This document shows, piece after piece, positions 19,117-26,711 of a stretch of DNA of 64,000 nucleotides. The stretch covers positions 565,693-629,692 of the forward strand of contig JAPSJW010000002.1 of NCBI GenBank assembly GCA_031177985.1. The letters are read 5' to 3'. The position numbers and the translations under genes were made by a program. Position 1 is the first letter of the stretch. Each line of letters starts with the position of its first letter. Source of the DNA: Microbacteriaceae bacterium (GTDB taxonomy: Bacteria > Actinomycetota > Actinomycetes > Actinomycetales > Microbacteriaceae). A model generated the notes under the pieces. That model was given only the letters and a program-made list of their open reading frames with translations. It was not told where the DNA came from and ran no database searches.

Positions 19117-20120
19117 CACTGTCTCCCGTGCTGCCCTGGTGGGTGCTGGCGCCGGCGCTGCTGCTCGTCGCGGGCTACGTCGTCTGGCAGCTCGTCGCGA
19201 GCGGCCCGAAGCACCGGCTCGCCTGGGCGCTGCGGCTCGTCGCGGTCGTGCTGCTCACCGGCGTCGCACTGCGCCCCGCCCTTCCCCCAGACGGTGCCGG
19301 CCCGCAGGTGCGCGGCGGCCTCGAGGTCTACTTCGCGGTGGACACCACGAGCAGCATGGCCGCGGAGGACTGGGCGGAGGGCCGGCCGAGACTCGACGGC
19401 GTCAAGGCGGATGTCGCCGCGATCGCGGAGGCGCTGTCGGGCGCGCAGTTCTCGCTCGTGACCTTCGACTCGTCGACGGTCGAGCGGGTTCCGCTGACCT
19501 CGGATGCTTCCGCGCTGGTCTCCGGCGTCGACGTGCTGACGCAGGAGATCACGGACTACTCCAGGGGCAGCAGCATCGACGCGCCGCTGACCTTCCTCGA
19601 GCAGCTGCTCGCGGATGCGGAGGAGGCGCGCCCCCAGCAGGATCGGGTGCTCTTCTATCTCGGCGACGGCGAGCAGACGGCCGCGGTGCCGCCTGAGTCG
19701 TTCGCGCCCCTGGCGGACCTCGTGGACGGCGGTGCCGTGCTCGGCTACGGCACGGAGGAGGGCGGCCGCATGCTCGAGTTCGACGGCTACGCCGACGAGT
19801 TCTCCGAGCTCGGCTACATCCAGGACCGCTCCCAGTCGCCCAGCGTCGATGCCATCTCCCGGATCGACGAGACGAACCTGCAGACCATCGCGGACGACCT
19901 CGGCCTCGGTTACCTGCACCGCACGGCGGACGCTCCGGTCGGCTCCGCCGTCGAGGGGATCGACGTCGGCGAACTCGTCGTCGAGGACGCCGAGATCTCG
20001 GGACCCTTCGAGCTCTACTGGATCCTCGCGATCCCGTTCGGACTGCTCATGCTGCGCGAAGGCGTGCTGCTCGTGGCACCGGCGGCCGAGCTGCGCGCGG
20101 CGCGGAGAGGACTGCCATGA
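19113..20120 (+). CDS. VWA-domain membrane protein 2 (BatA/BatB-like)
   Basis: 335 residues with the same layout as its neighbour: membrane helices at residues 8-30 and 42-62, a VWA domain (about 75-290) and a C-terminal helix near 310-330. The MIDAS is DTTSS, with Thr for the first Ser; Thr can still ligate metal but the change separates it from VWA protein 1. It starts at an ATG overlapping the previous stop and ends overlapping the next start in ATGA, so translation is coupled along the operon. Confidence 0.9.
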   Translation: MTLSPVLPWWVLAPALLLVAGYVVWQLVASGPKHRLAWALRLVAVVLLTGVALRPALPPDGAGPQVRGGLEVYFAVDTTSSMAAEDWAEGRPRLDGVKADVAAIAEALSGAQFSLVTFDSSTVERVPLTSDASALVSGVDVLTQEITDYSRGSSIDAPLTFLEQLLADAEEARPQQDRVLFYLGDGEQTAAVPPESFAPLADLVDGGAVLGYGTEEGGRMLEFDGYADEFSELGYIQDRSQSPSVDAISRIDETNLQTIADDLGLGYLHRTADAPVGSAVEGIDVGELVVEDAEISGPFELYWILAIPFGLLMLREGVLLVAPAAELRAARRGLP

Positions 20121-20818
20121 CCAGGCGCTGGATCCTCCTGATCGCCTCGCTCCCGTTCGCGATCGCGCTGCTGCTGCTCGCCTTCAAGCTCTTCAGCCTT
20201 CCCATCCAGGCGGCCGGAGCGCAGTCGGCCTACGCACGCGGTGACGGTCTCGGGGCGGTCGAGGCGGCAGAGCCGCTGCTCGAGACGAACTGGTTCGAGC
20301 CGTGGATCGCGCACTTCGACCGCGGGGCGGGCTACGCGGCCGCCGAGTACTACGTCGAGGCGATCGACGACTTCGAGCGGGCGCTGGAGCTGGCTCCCGA
20401 GGACAAGCGGTGCCAGGTGAGCATCAACCTCGCCCTCGCCTGGGAGCGCCTGGGCGACAGCTACGTCGACGGCGGATATGCGCAGGGCGCCGTGCTGCTG
20501 TACGAGACGGCGGAGAAGGTGCTCGCTGCCGCGGGTCCGGAGTGCACGCCGCCCGAGCAGCCGCCGCAGCCCGACGAGCGCGATGCCGACCAGGAGCGCG
20601 ACGACGCCGAGGATCGCGTGCAGCAGAAGCGCGAGAACGCCGAGCAGCAGCGCGACCAGAACCAGAACCCCGACGATCCGAGTCAGGCGGAGGAGCGCGA
20701 GGAGCAGCTCGAGGAGCTCCAGGAGCAGGGCGAGCAGAGCGAGCAGGAGCGGGAGAATCAGGACAACCGCGACCGCGGCGAGGACAGCGGAGGCGGCTTC
20801 ACCGATCAGCCCTGGTGA
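20117..20818 (+). CDS. Membrane-anchored TPR-like protein with charged tail (BatC-like)
   Basis: 233 residues. An N-terminal membrane helix (about 5-28), then helical repeats of tetratricopeptide type (about 55-140, with YYVEAIDDFERALELAPED as the clearest unit) and a very hydrophilic Glu/Gln/Asp/Arg tail of about 85 residues. Position and architecture match BatC of Bat operons. The tail looks disordered or coiled and may bind other envelope proteins. It is the last gene of the operon. Confidence 0.85.
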   Translation: MTRRWILLIASLPFAIALLLLAFKLFSLPIQAAGAQSAYARGDGLGAVEAAEPLLETNWFEPWIAHFDRGAGYAAAEYYVEAIDDFERALELAPEDKRCQVSINLALAWERLGDSYVDGGYAQGAVLLYETAEKVLAAAGPECTPPEQPPQPDERDADQERDDAEDRVQQKRENAEQQRDQNQNPDDPSQAEEREEQLEELQEQGEQSEQERENQDNRDRGEDSGGGFTDQPW

Positions 20819-20824
20819 CCAGGG
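20810..20824 (+). terminator. Short hairpin at end of the VWA operon
   Basis: CCCTGG (20810-20815) and CCAGGG (20819-20824) form a perfect stem whose 3-nt loop is the TGA stop codon. There is no T-run, so it may be at most a weak terminator. Confidence 0.3.
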
Positions 20825-20829
20825 TCGGC

Positions 20830-20835
20830 TACTCT
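20830..20835 (+). promoter_or_regulatory. nusA: -10 box of the nusA operon
   Basis: TACTCT lies 31 nt before the nusA start, which would give a leader of about 25 nt. A TGGAGG ribosome binding site stands 6 nt before the GTG. This promoter is separate from the upstream VWA operon. Confidence 0.5.
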
Positions 20836-20866
20836 AGGTTCCCTAGTTGAACAGTGGAGGCTTGCC

Positions 20867-21862
20867 GTGGACATCGACCTGAGCGTTCTGAGGCTCATGG
20901 AGCGCGAGCGGGAGATCCCCTTCGACGAACTCGTTCGCATCATCGAGCAGGCCATCCTCACGGCCTACCTTAAGCACACCGGCGAGGCCGACAAGCCGGG
21001 GGAGCCGGCGAGCAGGGCCCGGGTCGAGCTCGACCGCAAGACCGGCCACGTGACCGTCTACGTGCCCGAGCTCGACGAGGACGGCGCCGTCATCGGCGAG
21101 GCCGTCGACAGCCCGAGCGACTTCGGGCGCATCGCCGCCTTCGCGGCCAAGCAGGTCATCAACCAGCGCCTGCGAGACATCGGCGACGACAAGGTCCTCG
21201 GCGAGTTCCGCGGCAAGGAGGGCGACATCGTCGCCGGCATCATCCAGCAGGGTCCCAACCCGCGGATGGTGCACGTCGACCTCGGCACCGTCGAGGCGAT
21301 CCTTCCTCCCGAGGAGCAGGTCGCGGGCGAGGAGTACCCGCACGGCCAGCGCATCCGCGTGTACGTGACGAGCGTCAGCAAGGGCCTCAAGGGGCCGCAG
21401 ATCACCGTGAGCCGCACGCATCCGTCGCTCGTGCGCAAGCTGTTCGCGCTCGAGGTGCCCGAGATCGCCAACGGCGTCGTCGAGATCGTCTCGCTGGCTC
21501 GCGAGGCGGGTCACCGCACCAAGATGGCGGTGCGCGCCACCGAGCCGGGGGTCAACGCCAAGGGCGCCTGCATCGGCGAGCTCGGTCAGCGGGTGCGCTC
21601 GGTGACCGCGGAACTCGGCAACGAGAAGATCGACATCGTCGACTGGTCGGACGATCTCGCGACGTTCGTGGCCAACGCGCTGAGCCCGGCCAAGGTGACG
21701 AGCTCCTTCGTGCTCGACGAGAAGCTCAGGGCCGTCAGGGCGCTGGTCCCGGACTACCAGCTCTCGCTCGCGATCGGCAAAGAGGGTCAGAACGCCCGCC
21801 TCGCGGCGAAGCTCACCGGAGCGCGGATCGACATCCAGCCCGACTCGGTGCTCGAGGGCTGA
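20867..21862 (+). CDS. nusA: Transcription termination/antitermination factor NusA
   Basis: 331 residues. The N-terminal RNA polymerase-binding domain (about 1-120) is followed by an S1 domain (about 125-195) and two KH domains (about 200-330), with GACIGELGQRVRSV and LAIGKEGQNARLAAKLTG as the KH loops. It lacks the C-terminal acidic repeats of E. coli NusA, as usual in actinobacteria. It modulates pausing, termination and rRNA antitermination. The gene heads the nusA-ylxR-infB-rbfA cluster; no rimP precedes it, which is unusual. Confidence 0.96.
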   Translation: MDIDLSVLRLMEREREIPFDELVRIIEQAILTAYLKHTGEADKPGEPASRARVELDRKTGHVTVYVPELDEDGAVIGEAVDSPSDFGRIAAFAAKQVINQRLRDIGDDKVLGEFRGKEGDIVAGIIQQGPNPRMVHVDLGTVEAILPPEEQVAGEEYPHGQRIRVYVTSVSKGLKGPQITVSRTHPSLVRKLFALEVPEIANGVVEIVSLAREAGHRTKMAVRATEPGVNAKGACIGELGQRVRSVTAELGNEKIDIVDWSDDLATFVANALSPAKVTSSFVLDEKLRAVRALVPDYQLSLAIGKEGQNARLAAKLTGARIDIQPDSVLEG

Positions 21863-21901
21863 GGCCCATCGACCCCGTCCGGGTACGGGAATAGGGGTAG
21901 G

Positions 21902-22192
21902 ATGGACGCTGTTAGAACGTGTCTGGGCTGTCGCCGGCGCGAACGACGGAACGCACTTCTGCGGGTCGTCGCTCGAGGCGGAGATCTCGTCGCAGATCCG
22001 TCCGCGACACTGCCGGGTCGCGGGGCCTGGGTACATCCCACTCCCGCGTGCGTCGACGCAGCGATCCAGCGCAAGGCCTTCGGGCGTGCGCTGCGGGTCG
22101 CAGCGCCGCTGGATCCCCGGATGCTCAGCGACACCATCGGAGCCCAGAGCGGGCTCCCTGAAGAACAGGCTGAACGGCAAATGGACAACTGA
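21902..22192 (+). CDS. YlxR family RNA-binding protein (DUF448)
   Basis: 96 residues. The RTCLGCRRR motif near the N-terminus and GRGAWVHP in the middle identify the YlxR/DUF448 family, a small nucleic-acid-binding protein nearly always encoded between nusA and infB. Reports in other bacteria link it to regulation and RNase P; its role here is not established. The ATG is preceded by GGGGTAGG. Confidence 0.9.
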   Translation: MDAVRTCLGCRRRERRNALLRVVARGGDLVADPSATLPGRGAWVHPTPACVDAAIQRKAFGRALRVAAPLDPRMLSDTIGAQSGLPEEQAERQMDN

Positions 22193-22224
22193 TGAGCGGC
22201 TCGAAATGAGATCCGTCCACCACT

Positions 22225-22230
22225 AATGTC
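22225..22230 (+). promoter_or_regulatory. infB: Possible internal -10 before infB
   Basis: TAATGT lies 36 nt before the infB start codon. A start near 22237 would fall inside the left arm of the infB hairpin, so internally initiated mRNA would lack part of the stem that readthrough mRNA carries. Confidence 0.3.
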
Positions 22231-22232
22231 CG

Positions 22233-22262
22233 CTCCTGTCCTGGGGCGGACCCAGACAGGAG
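22233..22262 (+). promoter_or_regulatory. infB: Hairpin enclosing the infB Shine-Dalgarno
   Basis: CTCCTGTC (22233-22240) pairs with GACAGGAG (22255-22262). After a bulged C, TGGG (22242-22245) pairs with CCCA (22251-22254) around the loop GCGGA. The right arm contains AGGAG, the infB ribosome binding site, 4 nt before the GTG. The structure would hide the site and could control IF-2 synthesis. Confidence 0.6.
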
Positions 22263-22266
22263 AAGT

Positions 22267-25077
22267 GTGGCTGCCAAACCACGTGTGCACGAAGTCGCCG
22301 CCGAATTCGGCGTCGACAGCAAGATCGCTCTCGACAAGCTCAAGGAGCTCGGAGAGTACGTCAAGGGACCGTCCTCGAGCATCGAGCCGCCGGTCGCGCG
22401 GCGCCTGAGGGCCGCCCTCGAGAAGGACGGCGTGAAGCCCTCCGCGGCGCCCGCCGCCAAGACGAACGCCCCTGGGCCCCGCCCCGGCGCCCGTCCGAGC
22501 GCGCCGAAGCCCCCCGCGCCCGCCGCCCCGCAGGTCGAGGACGAGGCACCCCGCCCCGCCGCTCCGCTGTCGGTCGCCGAGCGCCAGGCCCAGGCCGAGG
22601 CCGCAGCGAAGGCCCAGCAGGCCCAGCAGGCTCAGCAGCCGCAGGCACCCGCCGCCGAGCCTGAGGCACCGGCCGCTCCGAGCGGACCGCGTCCCGGTCC
22701 CGCAGCGCCCGCGCCGCGCAACGACTCGGCGACCCCGCGCCCCAGCAACATCCCGCGCCCCGGCATCCCGCGCCCGGGCAACAACCCCTACTCGTCGAGC
22801 CAGGGGATGGGACGTCCCCGTCCCGGCAACAACCCCTTCTCGTCCAACCAGGGCATGCCGCGCCCCGGCGGCGGAGCGGGCGCGGTTCCGCGTCCTCCGC
22901 GCCCCGGCGCACCTCGCCCAGGCGGACCCCGTCCTGCGGGTGCCGGCGGCTTCCAGCGCCCCGGCGGCGGAGGCACCGGCTTCCAGCGCCCCGGCGGCGC
23001 GGGCGGCGGAGCCCGGCCCGGTGCGGGCGGCTTCCAGCGCCCCGGCGGCGGTGCTCCCGGAGCGGGCGGCGGCGGATTCGCCGGTCGTCCCGGCGGTGGC
23101 GGCGGCCGTGGTCGCGGCCCAGGCGGCGGCACCGCCGGCGCCTTCGGTCGCGGAGGCGGCAAGAGCCGCGCCCGCAAGTCGAAGCGGGCGAAGCGCGCCG
23201 AGTTCGAGATGCGGGAGGCCCCGTCGCTCGGCGGCGTGAGCGTCCCCCGTGGCAACGGCAGCATCATCCGTCTGCGCCGCGGCGCCTCGATCACCGACCT
23301 CGCCGACAAGCTCGAGTCGATGACGCAGATGTCGGTGCAGCCCGGAACCCTCGTCACCGCGCTCTTCCACCTCGGTGAGATGGCGACGGCGACGGAGTCC
23401 CTCGACGAGGCCACGTTCGAGATCCTCGGCGACGAGCTGGGCTACAAGATCCAGATCGTCAGCCCCGAGGACGAGGACAAGGAGCTGCTCGAGGGCTTCG
23501 ACATCGACCTCGAGCAGGAGCTCGAGGACGAGAACGAGGAAGACCTCGTCATCCGTCCGCCGGTCGTGACCGTCATGGGTCACGTCGACCACGGTAAGAC
23601 GAAGCTCCTCGACGCGATCCGTCAGGCGAACGTCGTCGCAGGCGAGGCCGGCGGCATCACCCAGCACATCGGTGCGTACCAGGTGACCACCGAGCACGAC
23701 GGCTGGGAACGCCCCATCACCTTCATCGACACCCCCGGTCACGAGGCGTTCACCGCCATGCGTGCCCGTGGTGCGCAGGTCACCGACATCGCGATCCTCG
23801 TGGTCGCGGCCGACGACGGCATCATGCCGCAGACGGTCGAGGCCCTGAACCACGCCCAGGCGGCGAACGTGCCGATCGTGGTCGCGGTGAACAAGGTCGA
23901 CAAGGAGGGGGCCAACCCCGCCAAGGTGCGTCAGCAGCTCACCGAGTTCGGTCTGGTGGCCGAGGAGTACGGCGGCGACACGATGTTCGTCGACGTCTCC
24001 GCGCTCAACCGGATCGGTATCCCCGAGCTGCTCGACGCGGTCATCCTCACCGCGGACGCCGGACTCGACCTGCGGGCCAACCCCGACAAGGACGCCCGAG
24101 GAGTCGCGATCGAGGCGAAGCTCGACAAGGGCCGCGGCGCCGTCGCGACCGTGCTCATCCAGTCGGGAACGCTGCGCGTCGGCGACCCGATCGTCGCAGG
24201 CACGGCCTACGGCCGCGTGCGCGCCATGATGGACGAGAACGGCGACCCCGTGGAGGAGGCCGGTCCGTCGCGTCCGGTGCAGGTGCAGGGTCTCTCGAGC
24301 GTTCCGCGAGCGGGCGACACCTTCCTCGTCACCGACGAGGACCGCACTGCGCGTCAGATCGCCGAGAAGCGCGAAGCCGTCGAGCGCAACGCCCAGCTGG
24401 CGAAGGCCCGCAAGCGCATCAGCCTCGAGGACTTCACCCGCGCGCTCGAAGAGGGCAAGGTCGAGTCGCTCAACCTCATCATCAAGGGTGACGTCTCCGG
24501 TGCCGTCGAGGCGCTCGAGGAGTCGCTGCTCAAGATCGAGGTCGACGACTCGGTGCAGCTGCGCATCCTGCACCGCGGTGTGGGTGCCATCACCGAGAGC
24601 GACGTGGACCTGGCGACGATCGACAACGCGATCGTCATCGGCTTCAACGTGCGCCCCGACGTCAAGGCCCGCGAGCGCGCTGCGCGCGAGGGCATCGACA
24701 TCCGCTTCTACTCCGTCATCTACTCGGCGCTCGAGGACATCGAGAACTCGCTGAAGGGGATGCTCAAGCCGGAGTACGAAGAGGTCCAGTCGGGCGTCGC
24801 CGAGATCCGCGAGATCTTCCGCTCCTCGAAGTTCGGCAACATCGCCGGCGTCGTGGTGCGCAGCGGAACGATCACCAGGAACGCCAAGGCGCGGGTCATC
24901 CGCGACGGCGTCGTGGTGGGCGACAACCTCGCGATCGAGTCGCTGCGTCGGTTCAAGGACGACGTCACCGAGGTGCGGACGGACTTCGAGGCCGGTATCG
25001 GTCTCGGCAAGTTCAACGACATCCAGGTCGGCGACGAGATCGAGACGACGGAGACGCGCGAGAAGCCTCGCGCGTAG
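22267..25077 (+). CDS. infB: Translation initiation factor IF-2
   Basis: 936 residues. The GTPase places initiator tRNA on the 30S subunit. An N-terminal IF2N domain (about 1-50) is followed by a long Pro/Gly/Arg-rich linker (about 60-310) with repeated FQRPGG units, a second IF2N-like segment, and the G domain starting near residue 436 ([27 protein letters not shown]). Domains II, III and IV complete it. The GTG start carries AGGAG enclosed in a hairpin. The glycine-rich linker is typical of actinobacterial IF-2. Confidence 0.97.
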   Translation: MAAKPRVHEVAAEFGVDSKIALDKLKELGEYVKGPSSSIEPPVARRLRAALEKDGVKPSAAPAAKTNAPGPRPGARPSAPKPPAPAAPQVEDEAPRPAAPLSVAERQAQAEAAAKAQQAQQAQQPQAPAAEPEAPAAPSGPRPGPAAPAPRNDSATPRPSNIPRPGIPRPGNNPYSSSQGMGRPRPGNNPFSSNQGMPRPGGGAGAVPRPPRPGAPRPGGPRPAGAGGFQRPGGGGTGFQRPGGAGGGARPGAGGFQRPGGGAPGAGGGGFAGRPGGGGGRGRGPGGGTAGAFGRGGGKSRARKSKRAKRAEFEMREAPSLGGVSVPRGNGSIIRLRRGASITDLADKLESMTQMSVQPGTLVTALFHLGEMATATESLDEATFEILGDELGYKIQIVSPEDEDKELLEGFDIDLEQELEDENEEDLVIRPPVVTVMGHVDHGKTKLLDAIRQANVVAGEAGGITQHIGAYQVTTEHDGWERPITFIDTPGHEAFTAMRARGAQVTDIAILVVAADDGIMPQTVEALNHAQAANVPIVVAVNKVDKEGANPAKVRQQLTEFGLVAEEYGGDTMFVDVSALNRIGIPELLDAVILTADAGLDLRANPDKDARGVAIEAKLDKGRGAVATVLIQSGTLRVGDPIVAGTAYGRVRAMMDENGDPVEEAGPSRPVQVQGLSSVPRAGDTFLVTDEDRTARQIAEKREAVERNAQLAKARKRISLEDFTRALEEGKVESLNLIIKGDVSGAVEALEESLLKIEVDDSVQLRILHRGVGAITESDVDLATIDNAIVIGFNVRPDVKARERAAREGIDIRFYSVIYSALEDIENSLKGMLKPEYEEVQSGVAEIREIFRSSKFGNIAGVVVRSGTITRNAKARVIRDGVVVGDNLAIESLRRFKDDVTEVRTDFEAGIGLGKFNDIQVGDEIETTETREKPRA

Positions 25078-25087
25078 TCGTTGTCAG

Positions 25088-25190
25088 GACTCGTGGTTCG
25101 GGGTCCCCGCTCGTCTCCCACTCGGGGGACGGCGGGGACCCCTACCCCGATTCCCCCGAGCGTGAGACGAGCGGGGACCCCGCGTGAGTC
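25088..25190. repeat. Large nested inverted repeat between infB and rbfA
   Basis: Perfect 19-bp arms at 25099-25117 and 25164-25182 (left arm begins CGGGGTCCCCGC). Inside are 9-bp arms CTCGGGGGA/TCCCCCGAG (25121-25129, 25152-25160) and a CGGGG/CCCCG core (25133-25137, 25145-25149). GACTC/GAGTC (25088-25092, 25186-25190) extend the outside. The RNA or a single DNA strand could fold into a stem of about 100 nt in the infB-rbfA spacer. Confidence 0.85.
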
Positions 25191-25192
25191 GC

Positions 25193-25235
25193 TGGTTGAG
25201 TAGCGCGGGCGCTGAGCGCCACGCGAATCGAAACC
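25193..25235. repeat. Dispersed imperfect palindrome of Microbacteriaceae type
   Basis: The element runs from TGGTTGAGTAGCGCGG to GCGAATCGAAACC with a GGCGCTGAGCGCC core. I recognise the GGTTGAGTAG...ATCGAAACC frame from intergenic regions of Microbacteriaceae, which is memory-based. It is the only copy in this window. Confidence 0.6.
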
Positions 25236-25296
25236 CCCTGACGGGGAGCTGCACAGGGCGACACCACCCCGAAGCTGAGAGAGGCAGGGCAAGGTC

Positions 25297-25800
25297 ATGG
25301 CGGATCCGCAGCGGGCCAGGAAGCTGGCCGACAGGATCAAGGAGATCATCGCGCGACGGCTCGACAAGGGCATCCGCGACCCTCGGCTCGGCTTCGTGAC
25401 GATCACCGATGTGCGCGTGACGGGCGACCTGCAGCACGCGAGCGTCTTCTTCACGGTGTACGGCAGCGACCAGGAGCGCGAGGACAGCGCTGCGGCGCTC
25501 AAGTCCGCCACCGGCATGCTCCGCACCGAGGTCGGCCGGAACATCACGTCCCGCCTGACCCCGACGCTCGAGTTCATCCCCGACGCGATCCCCGAGAACG
25601 CGAACCTCATCGAGAGCCTTCTGGCGCAGGCGCGTGCGAAGGACGCCGAGGTGTCGTCGCTCGCCGCCCAGGCGGAGTACGCCGGCGACGAGGACCCGTA
25701 CATCAAGCCGCACGATGACGACTTCGACGAGGCCGAGGAGTCCGATGAGGACGACGAGGATGGCGCGACAGACGACGGGGACGAGCCGCCGGCTCGCTGA
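25297..25800 (+). CDS. rbfA: 30S ribosome-binding factor A
   Basis: 167 residues. The KH-like RbfA domain (about 1-120; RIKEIIARRL, DPRLGFVTITDV, TPTLEFIPD) binds 16S rRNA during late 30S maturation and cold adaptation. A C-terminal acidic tail (about 135-167, Asp/Glu-rich) follows, longer than in E. coli. The ATG is preceded by AGGGCAAGG. It is separated from infB by 219 bp of repeats, so its expression may be partly uncoupled from infB. Confidence 0.95.
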   Translation: MADPQRARKLADRIKEIIARRLDKGIRDPRLGFVTITDVRVTGDLQHASVFFTVYGSDQEREDSAAALKSATGMLRTEVGRNITSRLTPTLEFIPDAIPENANLIESLLAQARAKDAEVSSLAAQAEYAGDEDPYIKPHDDDFDEAEESDEDDEDGATDDGDEPPAR

Positions 25801-25803
25801 GCG

Positions 25804-26664
25804 CTACTTCAGCAGCCGCGACAGCACCCGGTCGGCCAGCGGCTTGCCGCCGGTCTGACAGGTCGGGCAGTACTGCAGGCTGGAGTCGGAGTAGGTGACC
25901 TGACGCACGGTGTCGCCGCAGACCGGACACGCCTCGCCGGTGCGGCCGTGCACCCGCAGGTTCGTCTTCTTCTCGCGCTTGAGCTCGGATGCCGCGAGGC
26001 CGTCCGCGCGCTCGAGGGCTTCCCGCAGGGTCGTCTGCATCGCCTCGAAGAGACGCTCGGCATCCTCGCGCGGCATCGCCGCGGGCTTGAACGGCGACAT
26101 GCGGGCGACGTGCAGGATCTCGTCCGAGTACGCGTTGCCGATGCCCGCGAGGTTCGACTGGTCGCGCAGCACGCCTTTGATCTGGGCGCGGCCGGCTCCG
26201 GCGAGGATCGCCACGAAGTCGTCGAGGCCGAACCCGGGATCGAGCGGGTCGGGGCCCAGCCGGGCGATGCCCGGCACCTCGGCGGGATCGCGCACGAGGT
26301 AGATCGCGAGGCTCTTCTTCGTGCCCGCCTCGGTGAGGTCGAACCCCGAGCCGTCGTCGAGCACGAGCCGGGCGGCGAGCGGTCCCTTGCCCGGTCGGGT
26401 CATCGCCGGAGGAGCGGACTCCCGCCAGCGCAGCCAGCCGGCGCGAGCGAGGTGCATCGCGAGGTGCAGTCCGCCCGCTGAGACGTCGAGGAACTTGCCG
26501 TGCCGGTCGACGGCCGTGACCGCGGTTCCGGAGAGCTCGCCGAGCGGCGGGTCGAAGGTCTTCACGGCGGCGAAGGACACCGCCTGCATCCGGTCGATCG
26601 TCCGGCCGACCAGGCGAGACCTCAGGTCGGTCGCGAGGGCCTCCACCTCCGGCAGTTCAGGCAT
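25804..26664 (-). CDS. Formamidopyrimidine-DNA glycosylase family protein (Fpg/Nei)
   Basis: 286 residues of a base-excision-repair glycosylase/AP lyase. It starts MPELPEVE, with the catalytic Pro2 and Glu3, and has the conserved lysine in RHGKFL (about residue 57), the NLAGIGNAYSDEILH helix-two-turn-helix and a zinc finger (CPVCG...CPTCQ) at the C-terminus. Whether it prefers 8-oxoguanine (MutM) or oxidised pyrimidines (Nei) cannot be told. CAGGAT (26671-26676, minus strand) is a possible -10 before the ATG. MutY is encoded nearby. Confidence 0.93.
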   Translation of the reverse strand: MPELPEVEALATDLRSRLVGRTIDRMQAVSFAAVKTFDPPLGELSGTAVTAVDRHGKFLDVSAGGLHLAMHLARAGWLRWRESAPPAMTRPGKGPLAARLVLDDGSGFDLTEAGTKKSLAIYLVRDPAEVPGIARLGPDPLDPGFGLDDFVAILAGAGRAQIKGVLRDQSNLAGIGNAYSDEILHVARMSPFKPAAMPREDAERLFEAMQTTLREALERADGLAASELKREKKTNLRVHGRTGEACPVCGDTVRQVTYSDSSLQYCPTCQTGGKPLADRVLSRLLK

Positions 26665-26711
26665 GTCCCCATCCTGCTCCCGTGCGGCGACATCCGTCGA
26701 CCTCAGGGCGC

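Noticed and set aside
22930-23180. Repeats in infB as a CRISPR or tandem non-coding array
   Set aside because: They are in-frame Gly/Arg/Pro codons of IF-2 with no spacer structure.
21787-24573. A 928-codon minus frame opposite infB
   Set aside because: Shadow of infB and nusA; the sequence is Leu/Gly/Asp/Arg-biased and motif-free.
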